Part shown: positions 5,449-12,337 of the stretch, one piece after another
How positions within the stretch are numbered: the stretch's first letter is position 1
Layout of the letters: every line of letters starts with the position of its first letter
Assembly: GCA_025934455.1 (NCBI GenBank)
Contig: JAICYA010000020.1
Location: 1 to 12,337, forward strand
DNA from: Rudaea sp.
GTDB lineage: Bacteria > Pseudomonadota > Gammaproteobacteria > Xanthomonadales > Rhodanobacteraceae
Length of the DNA stretch: 12,337 nucleotides
Direction: 5' to 3'
Translations under genes and position numbers: made by a program
Notes under the pieces: generated by a model
The model's input: only the letters and a program-made list of their open reading frames with translations
Database searches by the model: none
What the model was told of the DNA's origin: nothing

Positions 5449-6939
5449 ATGAAAACGCGTCTGTTCGCTTTCGGAATGGCGGCCGTGCTGCTCGGCAGCG
5501 CTGGCTTGGCGCTCGCCGACGATGCCGGCACATCGCCAAGCAACTACATCTACGGCGACTTTGGCCCGCCGCGCGGCGATCCGATCCACGCCGTGCTGAC
5601 CAGCCCACCGAACGTGCCCGCGCCCACGCTGCGCAATTATCCGGCCAAGGTGATCGTGGAACTCGAAGTCATCGAAAAGGAAATGCCGATTTCCGAAGGC
5701 GTGACCTACACGTTCTGGACCTTCGGCGGCACCGTGCCGGGCAGTTTCATCCGCGTGCGCCAGGGCGACACGGTGGAATTCCATCTGAAGAACAGCCCGA
5801 ACAGCAAGATGCCCCACAACATCGACCTGCACGGCGTCACCGGGCCGGGCGGGGGCGCGGCGTCGAGCTTCACCGCGCCGGGGCACGAATCGCGCTTCAC
5901 GTTCAAGGCGTTGAACCAGGGCTTGTATGTCTACCACTGCGCGACCGCGCCGGTGGGCATGCACATCGCCAACGGCATGTACGGGCTGATCCTGATCGAA
6001 CCACCCGAGGGCCTGGCTCCAGTCGATCACGAGTACTACGTGATGCAGGGCGATTTCTACACGACCGGCAAATACCGCGAGAAAGGCCATCAGCCGTTCG
6101 ACATGGAAAAAGCCATCGACGAGCACCCTACCTACGTGCTGTTCAATGGTCGCGAGGGTGCGCTCACCGGCGACAAGGCGCTGACCGCCAAAGTCGGCGA
6201 GACCGTACGCCTGTTCGTCGGCAACGGCGGCCCGAACCTGGTGTCCAGTTTCCACGTGATCGGCGAGATTTTCGACACCGTGCGTCCGGAAGGCGGTACG
6301 GTCGAGCAGCACAACGTGCAGACCACGCTGGTGCCGTCCGGCGGCGCGGCGATGGTGGAATTCCACACCGAAGTGCCGGGCAGCTACGTGTTGGTCGATC
6401 ATTCGATCTTCCGCGCCTTCAACAAGGGCGCGCTGGCGATCCTGAAAGTGGACGGACCGGAAAACAAGACGGTGTACTCGGGCAAGGAAGTCGATTCGGT
6501 GTATCTGGGCGACCGCGCCGAGCCGAACCTCGCCGCGGTGACGCAGGCGACGAAGGCCGCCGCCGCCGGCAAGCTGACCAAGGAAGAACAGATCAAGGCC
6601 GGCAAGCAGTTGTTCACCGGCACCTGTTCGGTCTGCCACCAGGCCAATGGCGAAGGCCTGTCCGGCGTGTTCCCGCCGCTCGCGAAATCTAGCCTCATCG
6701 CAGCAGATCCCAAGCATCCGATCCGCATCCTGCTGCACGGCCTGACCGGACCGGTGAAGGTCAACGGCAAGGACTACAACTCGGTGATGCCGCCGATGAA
6801 CCAGCTCAACGACGACGAGATCGCGAACATCCTCACCTTCGTGCTCAACAGCTGGGGCAATCCTGGCGGACGCATCGAAGCCGCGGAAGTCGCCAAGGCG
6901 CGCGCCGAACCCGCCCCTGCGCCCGCAGCAGGGCATTGA
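5449..6939 (+). CDS. nirK: Copper nitrite reductase with C-terminal cytochrome c domain
   Basis: This periplasmic enzyme reduces nitrite to nitric oxide. It is 496 residues from the ATG at 5449, with a signal peptide cleaved after ALA (residue 23). Two cupredoxin domains follow (about 60-190 and 195-335). Type 1 copper ligands are His123, Cys164, His172 and Met177; type 2 ligands are His128, His163 and His318. The catalytic Asp126 (NIDLHG) and His269 ([11 protein letters not shown]) are also present. After a linker at about 335-380, a cytochrome c domain has the haem motif CSVCH (393-397) and a likely axial Met447 in SVMPPM. This three-domain form, known from Ralstonia pickettii, carries its own electron-entry haem. 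The C-terminus is an Ala/Pro-rich tail. It is first in the operon: nirV starts five bases after its stop. Two FNR boxes upstream predict induction at low oxygen or by NO. All ligands are intact, so it should be active. Confidence 0.96.
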   Translation: MKTRLFAFGMAAVLLGSAGLALADDAGTSPSNYIYGDFGPPRGDPIHAVLTSPPNVPAPTLRNYPAKVIVELEVIEKEMPISEGVTYTFWTFGGTVPGSFIRVRQGDTVEFHLKNSPNSKMPHNIDLHGVTGPGGGAASSFTAPGHESRFTFKALNQGLYVYHCATAPVGMHIANGMYGLILIEPPEGLAPVDHEYYVMQGDFYTTGKYREKGHQPFDMEKAIDEHPTYVLFNGREGALTGDKALTAKVGETVRLFVGNGGPNLVSSFHVIGEIFDTVRPEGGTVEQHNVQTTLVPSGGAAMVEFHTEVPGSYVLVDHSIFRAFNKGALAILKVDGPENKTVYSGKEVDSVYLGDRAEPNLAAVTQATKAAAAGKLTKEEQIKAGKQLFTGTCSVCHQANGEGLSGVFPPLAKSSLIAADPKHPIRILLHGLTGPVKVNGKDYNSVMPPMNQLNDDEIANILTFVLNSWGNPGGRIEAAEVAKARAEPAPAPAAGH

Positions 6940-6944
6940 ACGCC

Positions 6945-7721
6945 ATGCGTATCCTGCTGGCCCTCGCCCTATTGTCCGCCGCCGGCTCGCTGCCGGCGGC
7001 GGAATACGCATCGCTGCCCGGCGGACGCTTCGCCAGCGTGTTGCCGGCCGACACGAAAACCGCGGACATCGTCGTTGCACCATTCACGTTGCGACGCGAG
7101 CCGGTCACGAACGCGCAATTCCTCGCCTTCGTGAAGACGCACCCGCAATGGCAGCGCGGCAAGGTCGCGTCGATTTTCGCCGAATCGCGCTACCTCGCGC
7201 ACTGGCAATCGGCGACCGTGCTCGGCGCGGACGCCTCGCCCGATCAGCCGGTGACGCAGGTGAGCTGGTTCGCCGCGCAGGCGTTTTGCGCCAGCGAAAA
7301 CGCGCGCCTGCCGAGTTGGAACGAATGGGAATTCGCCGCCGCCGCGGACGCCACCCGCGCGGACGCGCGCAGCGATCCGGCCTGGCGCGAGCGCATCCTC
7401 AACTGGTATTCGCGCCCCTCGAACGCGGCGGTCGCGCGCGTGGGCGGCGTGTCGAATTTCTACGGTGTCCGCGACCTGCACGGTCTGGTCTGGGAGTGGG
7501 TGGACGATTTCAACGCCCTGCTCGTGGCCAGCGACAGCCGCGACCAGAACGATCCGGACCGGCTCAAGTTCTGCGGCGCCGGCGCGCTCAACCTGCGCGA
7601 CCGCGACAACTATGCCGTGCTGATGCGCGTGGCCATGCTGTCCGCACTCAAGGCTGCCGACACCACGGTCAATCTCGGCTTTCGCTGCGCACGCCCCACT
7701 GCATCGGGAAACACGCCATGA
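6945..7721 (+). CDS. nirV: NirV-like periplasmic protein, formylglycine-generating-enzyme fold
   Basis: The protein is 258 residues from the ATG at 6945, with a signal peptide of about 19 residues. The fold is that of the SUMF1/FGE superfamily: PFTLRREPVTNAQFLAF near residue 46, QVSWFAAQAFC (105-115), ARLPSWNEWEFAAAA (120-134), DLHGLVWEWVDDF (177-189) and NLGFRC (243-248). The C-terminal section FCGAGALNLRDRDNYAVLMR is the NirV form. At this place true formylglycine-generating enzymes have two copper-binding cysteines (Cys336 and Cys341 in human SUMF1), and these are absent, so formylglycine synthesis is unlikely. Cys115 and Cys248 may form the structural disulphide of the fold. NirV genes follow nirK in several denitrifiers and are thought to assist NirK, but the activity is unproven. 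It lies five bases after nirK and overlaps the next gene by four bases (ATGA), so it is translated from the same message. Confidence 0.88.
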   Translation: MRILLALALLSAAGSLPAAEYASLPGGRFASVLPADTKTADIVVAPFTLRREPVTNAQFLAFVKTHPQWQRGKVASIFAESRYLAHWQSATVLGADASPDQPVTQVSWFAAQAFCASENARLPSWNEWEFAAAADATRADARSDPAWRERILNWYSRPSNAAVARVGGVSNFYGVRDLHGLVWEWVDDFNALLVASDSRDQNDPDRLKFCGAGALNLRDRDNYAVLMRVAMLSALKAADTTVNLGFRCARPTASGNTP

Positions 7722-8296
7722 TCCTCGTACGACTTCTCGCCGTTCTTGCCGTTTTCGCCTGCATCGCGCCAACCCGCGCCGCCGAATTGCCCGGCGATTC
7801 GGTGTATCGCCTGCCGGTCGCGCTGGCCGATCAGGATGGCCGCGCGTTCCATCTCGCCGACCGCGCCGGCAAGCCGCAACTCGTGAGCATGTTCTACACC
7901 TCGTGCCAGTACATGTGTCCCCTTATCATCGAATCGCTCAAGCGTACGCAGAAGGCGATCGCGCCGGATGGCCAGGCCAAACCGGCCGTGCTGATGGTCA
8001 GCTTCGACGCGCAGCGCGACGTGCCCACGCACCTGAAAGCCGTTTTCGGCCAGCGCAAGCTCGACGCGGCGACGTGGACGCTCGCGCACACGGACGCGGC
8101 GAGCGTGCGCCAGCTCGCGGCCGTGCTCGACATCCAGTACCGCGCCCTTCCCGACGGCGAGTTCAACCATACCTCGATCATGATCCTGCTCGATGCACAG
8201 GGCCGCATCGCCGCGCGAACGGAAAAGATGGACGGCCTCGATGCGGATTTCGTGGCGACCGCCAGGAAGGCGTTTGCGCAATCCGCGTTAAACTGA
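7718..8296 (+). CDS. SCO1/SenC family copper chaperone
   Basis: The protein is 192 residues with a signal peptide or single membrane anchor (residues 1-21) and a thioredoxin-like fold. Copper ligands are visible: Cys63 and Cys67 in TSCQYMCP, and His151 in FNHTSIMILLD. Other family segments are LVSMFYTSC and VLMVSFDAQRDVPTHLK. Sco proteins deliver or reduce copper for the CuA site of cytochrome oxidase; members inside denitrification operons are proposed to supply copper to NirK or nitrous oxide reductase. Its start codon overlaps the nirV stop (ATGA), with GGGAA upstream as ribosome site. That position argues for a role in loading copper into NirK or the following cupredoxin. Confidence 0.92.
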   Translation: MILVRLLAVLAVFACIAPTRAAELPGDSVYRLPVALADQDGRAFHLADRAGKPQLVSMFYTSCQYMCPLIIESLKRTQKAIAPDGQAKPAVLMVSFDAQRDVPTHLKAVFGQRKLDAATWTLAHTDAASVRQLAAVLDIQYRALPDGEFNHTSIMILLDAQGRIAARTEKMDGLDADFVATARKAFAQSALN

Positions 8297-8317
8297 AGAC
8301 ACCTGTCCAATGTCGGA

Positions 8318-8346
8318 TTGACGGGCCACCCCCGCTCGCGGATCGT
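8318..8346 (+). promoter_or_regulatory. Possible sigma70-type promoter before the cupredoxin gene
   Basis: TTGACG (8318-8323) and GATCGT (8341-8346) are separated by 17 bases in the 78-base gap between the sco and cupredoxin genes. The -35 is good and the -10 is poor. It may give the last gene some expression independent of nirK. No FNR box is seen here. Confidence 0.3.
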
Positions 8347-8374
8347 GTACCCACGCTTTCGCGAGGAGTGCGCC

Positions 8375-8818
8375 ATGCGCGTCGTGCAGCTTGCATCCGC
8401 CGCGGTTACGATCCTGATCGCGGCGCATTGCGGTGCCGCCACCTTCGATGTCGCCGTGGGCCAGAACTCATCCGGGCAGGCCGCGCTCGCGTTCAATCCG
8501 TCGACGCTCACGATTCATGTCAACGACACGGTGCGATTCACGAACGCGGGCGGCGTGCACAACGTGGATACCTACGGCGCCTCCGTGACCGCGTTTCATT
8601 GTTCCAACGATTGCAGCGGCGGCAGCAACAGCGCGCCGAGCGCGAATGCCTGGGTAGCAACGGTGACGTTCGCCAGCGCCGGCACAGTGACCTACCACTG
8701 CGACCTGCACGGCACGATCGCCGGCTCGGGCGCGGGCGCTACGTGCAGCGGCATGTGCGGCACGATCAGCGTGTTGTCGAGCGTGCCGGTGCGGCTGCAA
8801 TCGTTCGAGGTCGATTGA
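8375..8818 (+). CDS. Secreted plastocyanin/azurin-like blue copper protein
   Basis: The protein is 147 residues starting at the ATG at 8375, which has GAGGAG six bases upstream; the open frame begins at 8318 but lacks a signal peptide there. Residues 1-21 form the signal peptide. Type 1 copper ligands are His62 (GGVHNVDTYG), Cys109 and His112 (YHCDLHG), with Met127 as probable axial ligand. The His-to-Met loop is longer than in common plastocyanins and Met127 lies between Cys124 and Cys128; Cys76 and Cys80 add a second pair, so two disulphides are possible. It ends VPVRLQSFEVD, a tail I associate from memory with secreted proteins of this bacterial family. Lying last in the nirK operon, it may donate electrons to NirK, but this is inference. 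The hairpin at 8832-8858 follows its stop. Confidence 0.86.
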   Translation: MRVVQLASAAVTILIAAHCGAATFDVAVGQNSSGQAALAFNPSTLTIHVNDTVRFTNAGGVHNVDTYGASVTAFHCSNDCSGGSNSAPSANAWVATVTFASAGTVTYHCDLHGTIAGSGAGATCSGMCGTISVLSSVPVRLQSFEVD

Positions 8819-8831
8819 GGACGCGAAAACG

Positions 8832-8858
8832 ACGATGCCGGCGCGAGGCCGGCATCGT
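8832..8858. terminator. Strong hairpin terminator between convergent operons
   Basis: ACGATGCCGGC and GCCGGCATCGT form a perfect 11-base-pair stem around a five-base loop, 13 bases after the cupredoxin stop and 21 bases beyond the aldolase stop. On the minus strand it is followed by CGTTTTCG, which makes it a reasonable intrinsic terminator for the aldolase gene. The plus-strand side has no T-run, so it may only impede transcription in that direction. Confidence 0.72.
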
Positions 8859-8879
8859 GAGACGATCGGGTGGGTTCGA

Positions 8880-9890
8880 TCAGGCGGCTTTCTGCCACTG
8901 CCCCAGCGCGGCAAGCCCATTTTCCTTCGCGCGCATCGACACGGTCTTCTGCGCTTCGGCGAAGTTCTTGGCCATGTCCTTGGCCCAGAGTTTCAACGCC
9001 GCCGACTGCATGGCGCGGCCATAGGAGAACGACAACGGCCAGGCATGCGGGCCGATCTGGTTCATCGCGTTGAGGTGCGCGGTGGCCTGTTCGTCGCTCT
9101 GCCCGCCGGACAGGAACACGATGCCCGGAATCGCCGCCGGCACCGCGGCCTTGAGGCAACGCACGGTCGCTTCGGCCACTTCGTCCACGTCCGCCTGCTC
9201 GGCGCAGCCCTTGCCCGAGATCACCATGCTGGCCTTGAGGATGGTGCCTTCGAGCATGACATTCTGCTCGTACAGCGCACCGAACAGCGAACGCAGCGTC
9301 GCTTCGGTCACGTCATAGCAAACCTCGATGTCGTGGTCGCCGTCCATCAGCACTTCGGGTTCCACCATCGGCACGATGCCGGCTTCCTGGCATAGCGCGG
9401 CGTAACGCGCCAGCGCGTGGCAGTTCGCCTCGATGCAGGAGCCAGACGGCGCATCCTCGCCAATCGTGATGACGGCGCGCCACTTGGCGAACTTGGCGCC
9501 GAGGCGCGCATATTCGTTCAGGCGTTCGCGCAGGCCATCCAGGCCTTCAGTGACGACTTCGCCGGGGAAACCGGCCAGCGCCTGCGGACCCTTGTCCACC
9601 TTGATGCCCGGCAGGATGCCGTTGTCCATCATCACCTTGGTGAACGGCACGCCGGCCTTGGTCGACTGGCGCAGGGTTTCGTCGTACAGGATCGCGCCGG
9701 AAATGTGCTCGCCCAGCTTCGGCGCGGTCAGCAGCATTTCGCGGTAGGCGCGGCGGTTTTCCTCGGAATTGGGCACATTCACCGCGGCGAAACGCTTGGC
9801 GATCGTGTTGGTGGATTCGTCGATCGCGATGATGCCCTTGCCGGGCGCGACCATCGCCTGGGCGATGGATTCGAGTTGTTCGATGCTCAT
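8880..9890 (-). CDS. Class I fructose-bisphosphate aldolase
   Basis: The protein is 336 residues and cytoplasmic. It cleaves fructose 1,6-bisphosphate to dihydroxyacetone phosphate and glyceraldehyde 3-phosphate via a Schiff base. By comparison with rabbit muscle aldolase, the active site is complete: Asp24 (AIDEST), Lys97 (GIKVDKG), Lys136 and Arg138 (AKWRAV), Glu177 (VEPEV), the Schiff-base Lys219 (LEGTILKASM) and the phosphate-binding SGGQS (261-265). The start codon has GGAG at suitable spacing. It is the last gene of the minus-strand glycolytic cluster, 96 bases after the TonB-like gene, with a possible promoter of its own (-10 at 9939-9944) and a terminator at 8832-8858. No metal-binding class II features are present. 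Confidence 0.96.
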   Translation of the reverse strand: MSIEQLESIAQAMVAPGKGIIAIDESTNTIAKRFAAVNVPNSEENRRAYREMLLTAPKLGEHISGAILYDETLRQSTKAGVPFTKVMMDNGILPGIKVDKGPQALAGFPGEVVTEGLDGLRERLNEYARLGAKFAKWRAVITIGEDAPSGSCIEANCHALARYAALCQEAGIVPMVEPEVLMDGDHDIEVCYDVTEATLRSLFGALYEQNVMLEGTILKASMVISGKGCAEQADVDEVAEATVRCLKAAVPAAIPGIVFLSGGQSDEQATAHLNAMNQIGPHAWPLSFSYGRAMQSAALKLWAKDMAKNFAEAQKTVSMRAKENGLAALGQWQKAA

Positions 9891-9906
9891 GGCTGACTCC
9901 GCGGAT

Positions 9907-9925
9907 GCCGGCAGCCTGCGCCGGC
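9907..9925 (-). promoter_or_regulatory. Hairpin in the aldolase leader
   Basis: GCCGGC repeats form a six-base-pair stem with a seven-base loop (AGCCTGC on the plus strand), between the predicted -10 and the aldolase ribosome site. It may stabilise the message; a chance origin is also possible. Confidence 0.3.
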
Positions 9926-9938
9926 GAATGGGGCGCGG

Positions 9939-9944
9939 ATTATA
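9939..9944 (-). promoter_or_regulatory. Putative -10 element for the aldolase gene
   Basis: The minus strand reads TATAAT exactly, rare in DNA this GC-rich, 48 bases before the aldolase start codon. No good -35 is seen at 17 bases. It suggests the aldolase can be expressed separately from pgk-pyk. Confidence 0.5.
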
Positions 9945-9955
9945 GTCCGGGCCGC

Positions 9956-10002
9956 GATCCGGTGCGAGCCTGGATGCCCGGCGCGGTCAGCGCACCGGGA
10001 TC
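9956..10002. repeat. Imperfect inverted repeat around the stop of the TonB-like gene
   Basis: GATCC-GGTGCG (9956-9966) is mirrored by CGCACC-GGGATC (9991-10002) with one bulged base and a 24-base loop that contains the stop codon of the TonB-like gene. No T-run follows on the minus strand, so it is not a standard terminator, though it could protect the 3' end or slow the polymerase. Confidence 0.4.
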
Positions 10003-10463
10003 ACGACGTCGTTGTCGTTCCCGTAGCCCGTGAGCTTGCAGGCAGCCAGAGCTTGCTCGCGCTTCGCAAGTTCGGCGGTGCTGGTCGAGTTCGCGCTGGG
10101 CAGGTTGAACGGCATCACCACATAGGTGCGCACCGGCAGGCGGCTGGCGTTGCTCGGCGTGGCCGCGAAGCGCATTTCGTTGACCACGTTCACGGCCACC
10201 TTGGCCAGGTCGCCGTCCGGGACGATTTTTTCCAGCGTCACGTCGCGCGTGCGGCCGTCGTTGCCGATGGTGTAGGCCACCGCCGCGCAGGTCGGCGCAT
10301 CGAGGTTCTTGCCCCGGAACGGCACGTTGGCCGACGTCGCCGACTTGGACTGGAGCAGCCAGTAGCGCGCCAGATTCTCGGGCGGGATTTTGCGCACGTT
10401 TTCGGCGGCGATGGCATTGCTGGCGCAGACTGCCGCAATGACGACGATGGACAACTTGTTCAT
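9987..10463 (-). CDS. Small secreted protein with TonB C-terminal-like domain
   Basis: The protein is 158 residues with a signal peptide cleaved after AIAA (residue 20). Residues about 58-121 (TCAAVAYTIGNDGRTRDVTLEK, then VNVVNEMRFAATP and VRTYVVMPFNL as key parts) follow the beta-alpha-beta pattern of the TonB C-terminal domain: a Gly-Asp-Gly turn, then a helix ending in the F-x-P area, then a final strand. It lacks the membrane anchor held by ExbB/ExbD and the proline-rich spacer of real TonB, so it is unlikely to be an energy transducer. Cys59 and Cys142 may pair. A strong AGGAGA ribosome site precedes the ATG at 10463, nine bases after the pyk stop, so it is probably cotranscribed with pyk. 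Its role is unknown. Confidence 0.75.
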   Translation of the reverse strand: MNKLSIVVIAAVCASNAIAAENVRKIPPENLARYWLLQSKSATSANVPFRGKNLDAPTCAAVAYTIGNDGRTRDVTLEKIVPDGDLAKVAVNVVNEMRFAATPSNASRLPVRTYVVMPFNLPSANSTSTAELAKREQALAACKLTGYGNDNDVVIPVR

Positions 10464-10472
10464 GACTGTCTC

Positions 10473-11939
10473 CTACAAATCCCCCAACCCTTCCGCCACC
10501 CCGCCCGCTCCGACGCCCAACAATTTGAGCGTGTTGGTGCCGCCGTGCTGGCCGGTGTGGTCGCCGTGGGTGAGGATGACGCGATCGCCTTCGGCGAGAC
10601 GCTGCAAATTATACAAATGCTGGATCGCCGCCTTGGCCGCATGCGCGGCATCCACGCCATGCGGATCGAACTCGACCGGAACCACGTCGCGCAGCAGCAG
10701 CATGCGCCGGCGCGCGGCCTCGCGCCGCGACAGCGCGTAGATCGGCACCGCCGAACGGTAACGGGAAAGCCATTGTGCGGTGGCGCCGGATTCGGTCAGC
10801 GCGACGATGGCGCGCGGATCGACCTGCGCGGACAGGAACATCGCCGCCTTGGCCACGGCCTGGTCGGTGCGGTCGAACTTGCGCGCGACGATATGGTAGC
10901 GCTCGGTCGTGTCGAACTGGCGCTCGGCGCCGAGGCAGACGCGGCGCATCGCGGCCACGGCCTTGTCCGGATGCTTGCCCGCCGCCGTTTCCTGCGAGAG
11001 CATCACCGCGTCGGTGCCATCGAGCACGGCATTGGCGACGTCGAGCACTTCGGCGCGCGTGGGTATCGGCGACTCGACCATCGATTGCATCATCTGCGTG
11101 GCGGTGATCACCGCCTTGTTGCGCGACAGCGCTTCGCGGATGATTTTTTTCTGGATGCCGGGCAACTCGGCGTCGCCGATTTCGACCCCCAGATCGCCAC
11201 GCGCGACCATCACCACGTCGGAGGCATCGATGATTTCGCCCAATGCCGCGATCGCTTCGGCACGCTCGATCTTGGCCACCAGCGCCGCGCTGCCGCCGGC
11301 CGCGCGCAGCAGCTTGCGGCTTTCGATCATGTCTGCGGCGGACTTGGCGAAAGACACGGCGAGGAAATCCGCACCGAGTTCCGCGGCGAGGCGGATGTCG
11401 AGCTTGTCCTTCTCCGCCAGCGCGGTCAGCGACAGGCCGCCGCCGAGGCGATTGATGCCCTTGCGATCCGACAGCGCGCCGCCGATCTTGACCATGGTGT
11501 GGATCGTGGTGCCGTCGATGCGTTCCACGCCCAGCGCGATCAGACCGTCGTCGAGCAGCAGCGTATCGCCAACTTTCACATCCTTGTACAAACCGAGGTA
11601 GCTCACGCCGACGCGATGCACATCGCCCGGCGCGGCGTTCGCATCGCATTCCAGCGCGAATGGCTCGCCGGGTTCGAGCAGCACCGGGCCCGCGGCAAAT
11701 TTCGCGATGCGGATCTTCGGCCCCTGCAGGTCGGCGAGCACGCCGACTTCGCGGCCGAGTTTCGCCGCGGCGGCGCGCACCGCTTCGCAACGCTTGCGGT
11801 GATCCCCGGGCGCGCCGTGCGACAGGTTCAAACGCACGACGTCGACGCCTTCGACGAGGATTTTTTCCAGCATGCCCGGCGCGTCGGTGGCCGGGCCGAG
11901 CGTGGCGATGATCTTGGTGCGGCGCAGTTGCGAATCCAT
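10473..11939 (-). CDS. pyk: Pyruvate kinase
   Basis: The protein is 488 residues and cytoplasmic. It transfers phosphate from phosphoenolpyruvate to ADP in the last step of glycolysis. The start at 11939 gives MDSQLRRTKIIATLGPAT, the normal N-terminus; the frame extends to 11984 but the added residues are not family-like. Active-site parts are RLNLSHG (36-42), the signature VAKIERAEA with catalytic Lys223 and Glu225, ARGDLGVEI (246-254), TATQMMQSM (279-287) and DGTDAVMLSQETA (307-319). Domain B (about 72-170) is present. The C-terminal domain ends HTGQHGGTNTLKLLGVG, a usual ending for bacterial enzymes. The ribosome site is weak. The 81-base gap from pgk shows no convincing promoter or terminator, so cotranscription with pgk is likely. 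Confidence 0.96.
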   Translation of the reverse strand: MDSQLRRTKIIATLGPATDAPGMLEKILVEGVDVVRLNLSHGAPGDHRKRCEAVRAAAAKLGREVGVLADLQGPKIRIAKFAAGPVLLEPGEPFALECDANAAPGDVHRVGVSYLGLYKDVKVGDTLLLDDGLIALGVERIDGTTIHTMVKIGGALSDRKGINRLGGGLSLTALAEKDKLDIRLAAELGADFLAVSFAKSAADMIESRKLLRAAGGSAALVAKIERAEAIAALGEIIDASDVVMVARGDLGVEIGDAELPGIQKKIIREALSRNKAVITATQMMQSMVESPIPTRAEVLDVANAVLDGTDAVMLSQETAAGKHPDKAVAAMRRVCLGAERQFDTTERYHIVARKFDRTDQAVAKAAMFLSAQVDPRAIVALTESGATAQWLSRYRSAVPIYALSRREAARRRMLLLRDVVPVEFDPHGVDAAHAAKAAIQHLYNLQRLAEGDRVILTHGDHTGQHGGTNTLKLLGVGAGGVAEGLGDL

Positions 11940-12020
11940 GCGGCAATCCGGCGAAATAGATCGCCCTAAACTACCACAGCGCACGCTGCGAGAAACGCTT
12001 TTCGGCGGCGTCGATCCGGC

Positions 12021-12337
12021 TCAGCCGCGCCGCGCTTTCAACGCCGCCACGGCAGGCAACTCCTTGCCTTCGAGGAATTCCAGGAACGCCCCGCCGCCGG
12101 TGGAGATGTAGGAAATCTCCTTTTCGACGCCGTATTTTTCCACGGCTGCGATGGTGTCGCCGCCGCCGGCAATGGAAAACGCATTCGACTTCGCAATCGC
12201 GTGCGCCAGGGTTTGCGTGCCCTTGCCGAACGCGTCGAACTCGAACACGCCGACGGGTCCGTTCCAGACCACGGTGCCGGATTTGGCGATCAGCGCGGCG
12301 TAACGCGCCGCGGTGTCGGGGCCGATGTCGAGGATCA
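12021..12337 (-). CDS. pgk: Phosphoglycerate kinase, C-terminal part (5' end outside the window)
   Basis: About 104 C-terminal residues are inside the window; the frame is open to the right edge. Motifs are [30 protein letters not shown], the ATP-binding [14 protein letters not shown], and [19 protein letters not shown] near the end, all standard for phosphoglycerate kinase. It converts 1,3-bisphosphoglycerate and ADP to 3-phosphoglycerate and ATP in the cytoplasm. It is the first visible gene of the minus-strand cluster pgk-pyk-TonB-like-aldolase. The codon at 12270-12272 is an internal GTG valine (VVWNGP), not a start. Confidence 0.97.
   Translation of the reverse strand, partial: ILDIGPDTAARYAALIAKSGTVVWNGPVGVFEFDAFGKGTQTLAHAIAKSNAFSIAGGGDTIAAVEKYGVEKEISYISTGGGAFLEFLEGKELPAVAALKARRG

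Noticed and set aside
5326..7083. A 585-codon open frame on the minus strand over nirK
   Set aside because: It is antisense to a complete nirK with all ligands; its His/Arg/Gly-rich composition is what a mirrored high-GC gene gives.
10053..11969. A 638-codon open frame on the plus strand over pyk and the TonB-like gene
   Set aside because: It spans two well-supported minus-strand genes and has no recognisable domain.
1..12337. Insertion sequences, phage, CRISPR repeats, tRNA or toxin-antitoxin genes
   Set aside because: No transposase, regular repeat array, tRNA-like fold or such small gene pair could be recognised on either strand.

Overview
The window is high-GC, densely coded DNA, most likely from a gammaproteobacterium of the Xanthomonadales (Rhodanobacteraceae type, such as Rhodanobacter, Dokdonella or Rudaea). 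Three things suggest this: the pgk-pyk-class I aldolase cluster on the minus strand, the C-terminal tails of the secreted proteins (…FIDGFDGP and …PVRLQSFEVD), and the overall codon bias. This assignment is inference from memory of gene order and protein style. No RNA gene, insertion sequence, CRISPR array or integration scar is visible. No intergenic gap exceeds 300 bases; the longest, 5251-5448, is a regulatory region.

Left part (1-4026): the 3' part of an FNR-type oxygen sensor gene, then two minus-strand genes (a secreted beta-helix protein and a small four-cysteine protein), then the plus-strand pair nnrS-sirB2. The small four-cysteine gene and nnrS are divergent. They share a promoter region with two FNR-type palindromes (2187-2200 and 2216-2229), each centred 41.5 bp upstream of a predicted start point, one for each direction.

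Middle part (4036-8818): a minus-strand outer-membrane beta-barrel gene lies divergent from a plus-strand denitrification operon. The operon encodes a copper nitrite reductase with a fused C-terminal cytochrome c domain (nirK), a NirV-like periplasmic protein, a Sco1/SenC copper chaperone and a secreted blue-copper protein. Two FNR boxes, 5316-5329 and 5366-5379, lie between the divergent genes, at -91.5 and -41.5 from a predicted nirK start point.

Right part (8880-12337): housekeeping glycolysis genes on the minus strand, reading pgk (partial), pyk, a small secreted TonB-C-domain-like protein, and class I fructose-bisphosphate aldolase. A strong hairpin at 8832-8858 separates them from the denitrification operon.

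Taken together, the left and middle parts look like a self-contained low-oxygen nitrite/NO module. The FNR protein would switch on NirK, which reduces nitrite to NO. NirV and Sco would support NirK maturation or copper supply, and the cupredoxin may carry electrons. NnrS and the unknown four-cysteine protein would respond to or protect against NO. No NO reductase gene is in the window. The most promising undescribed element is the four-cysteine protein at 1821-2135, whose predicted promoter mirrors that of nnrS.
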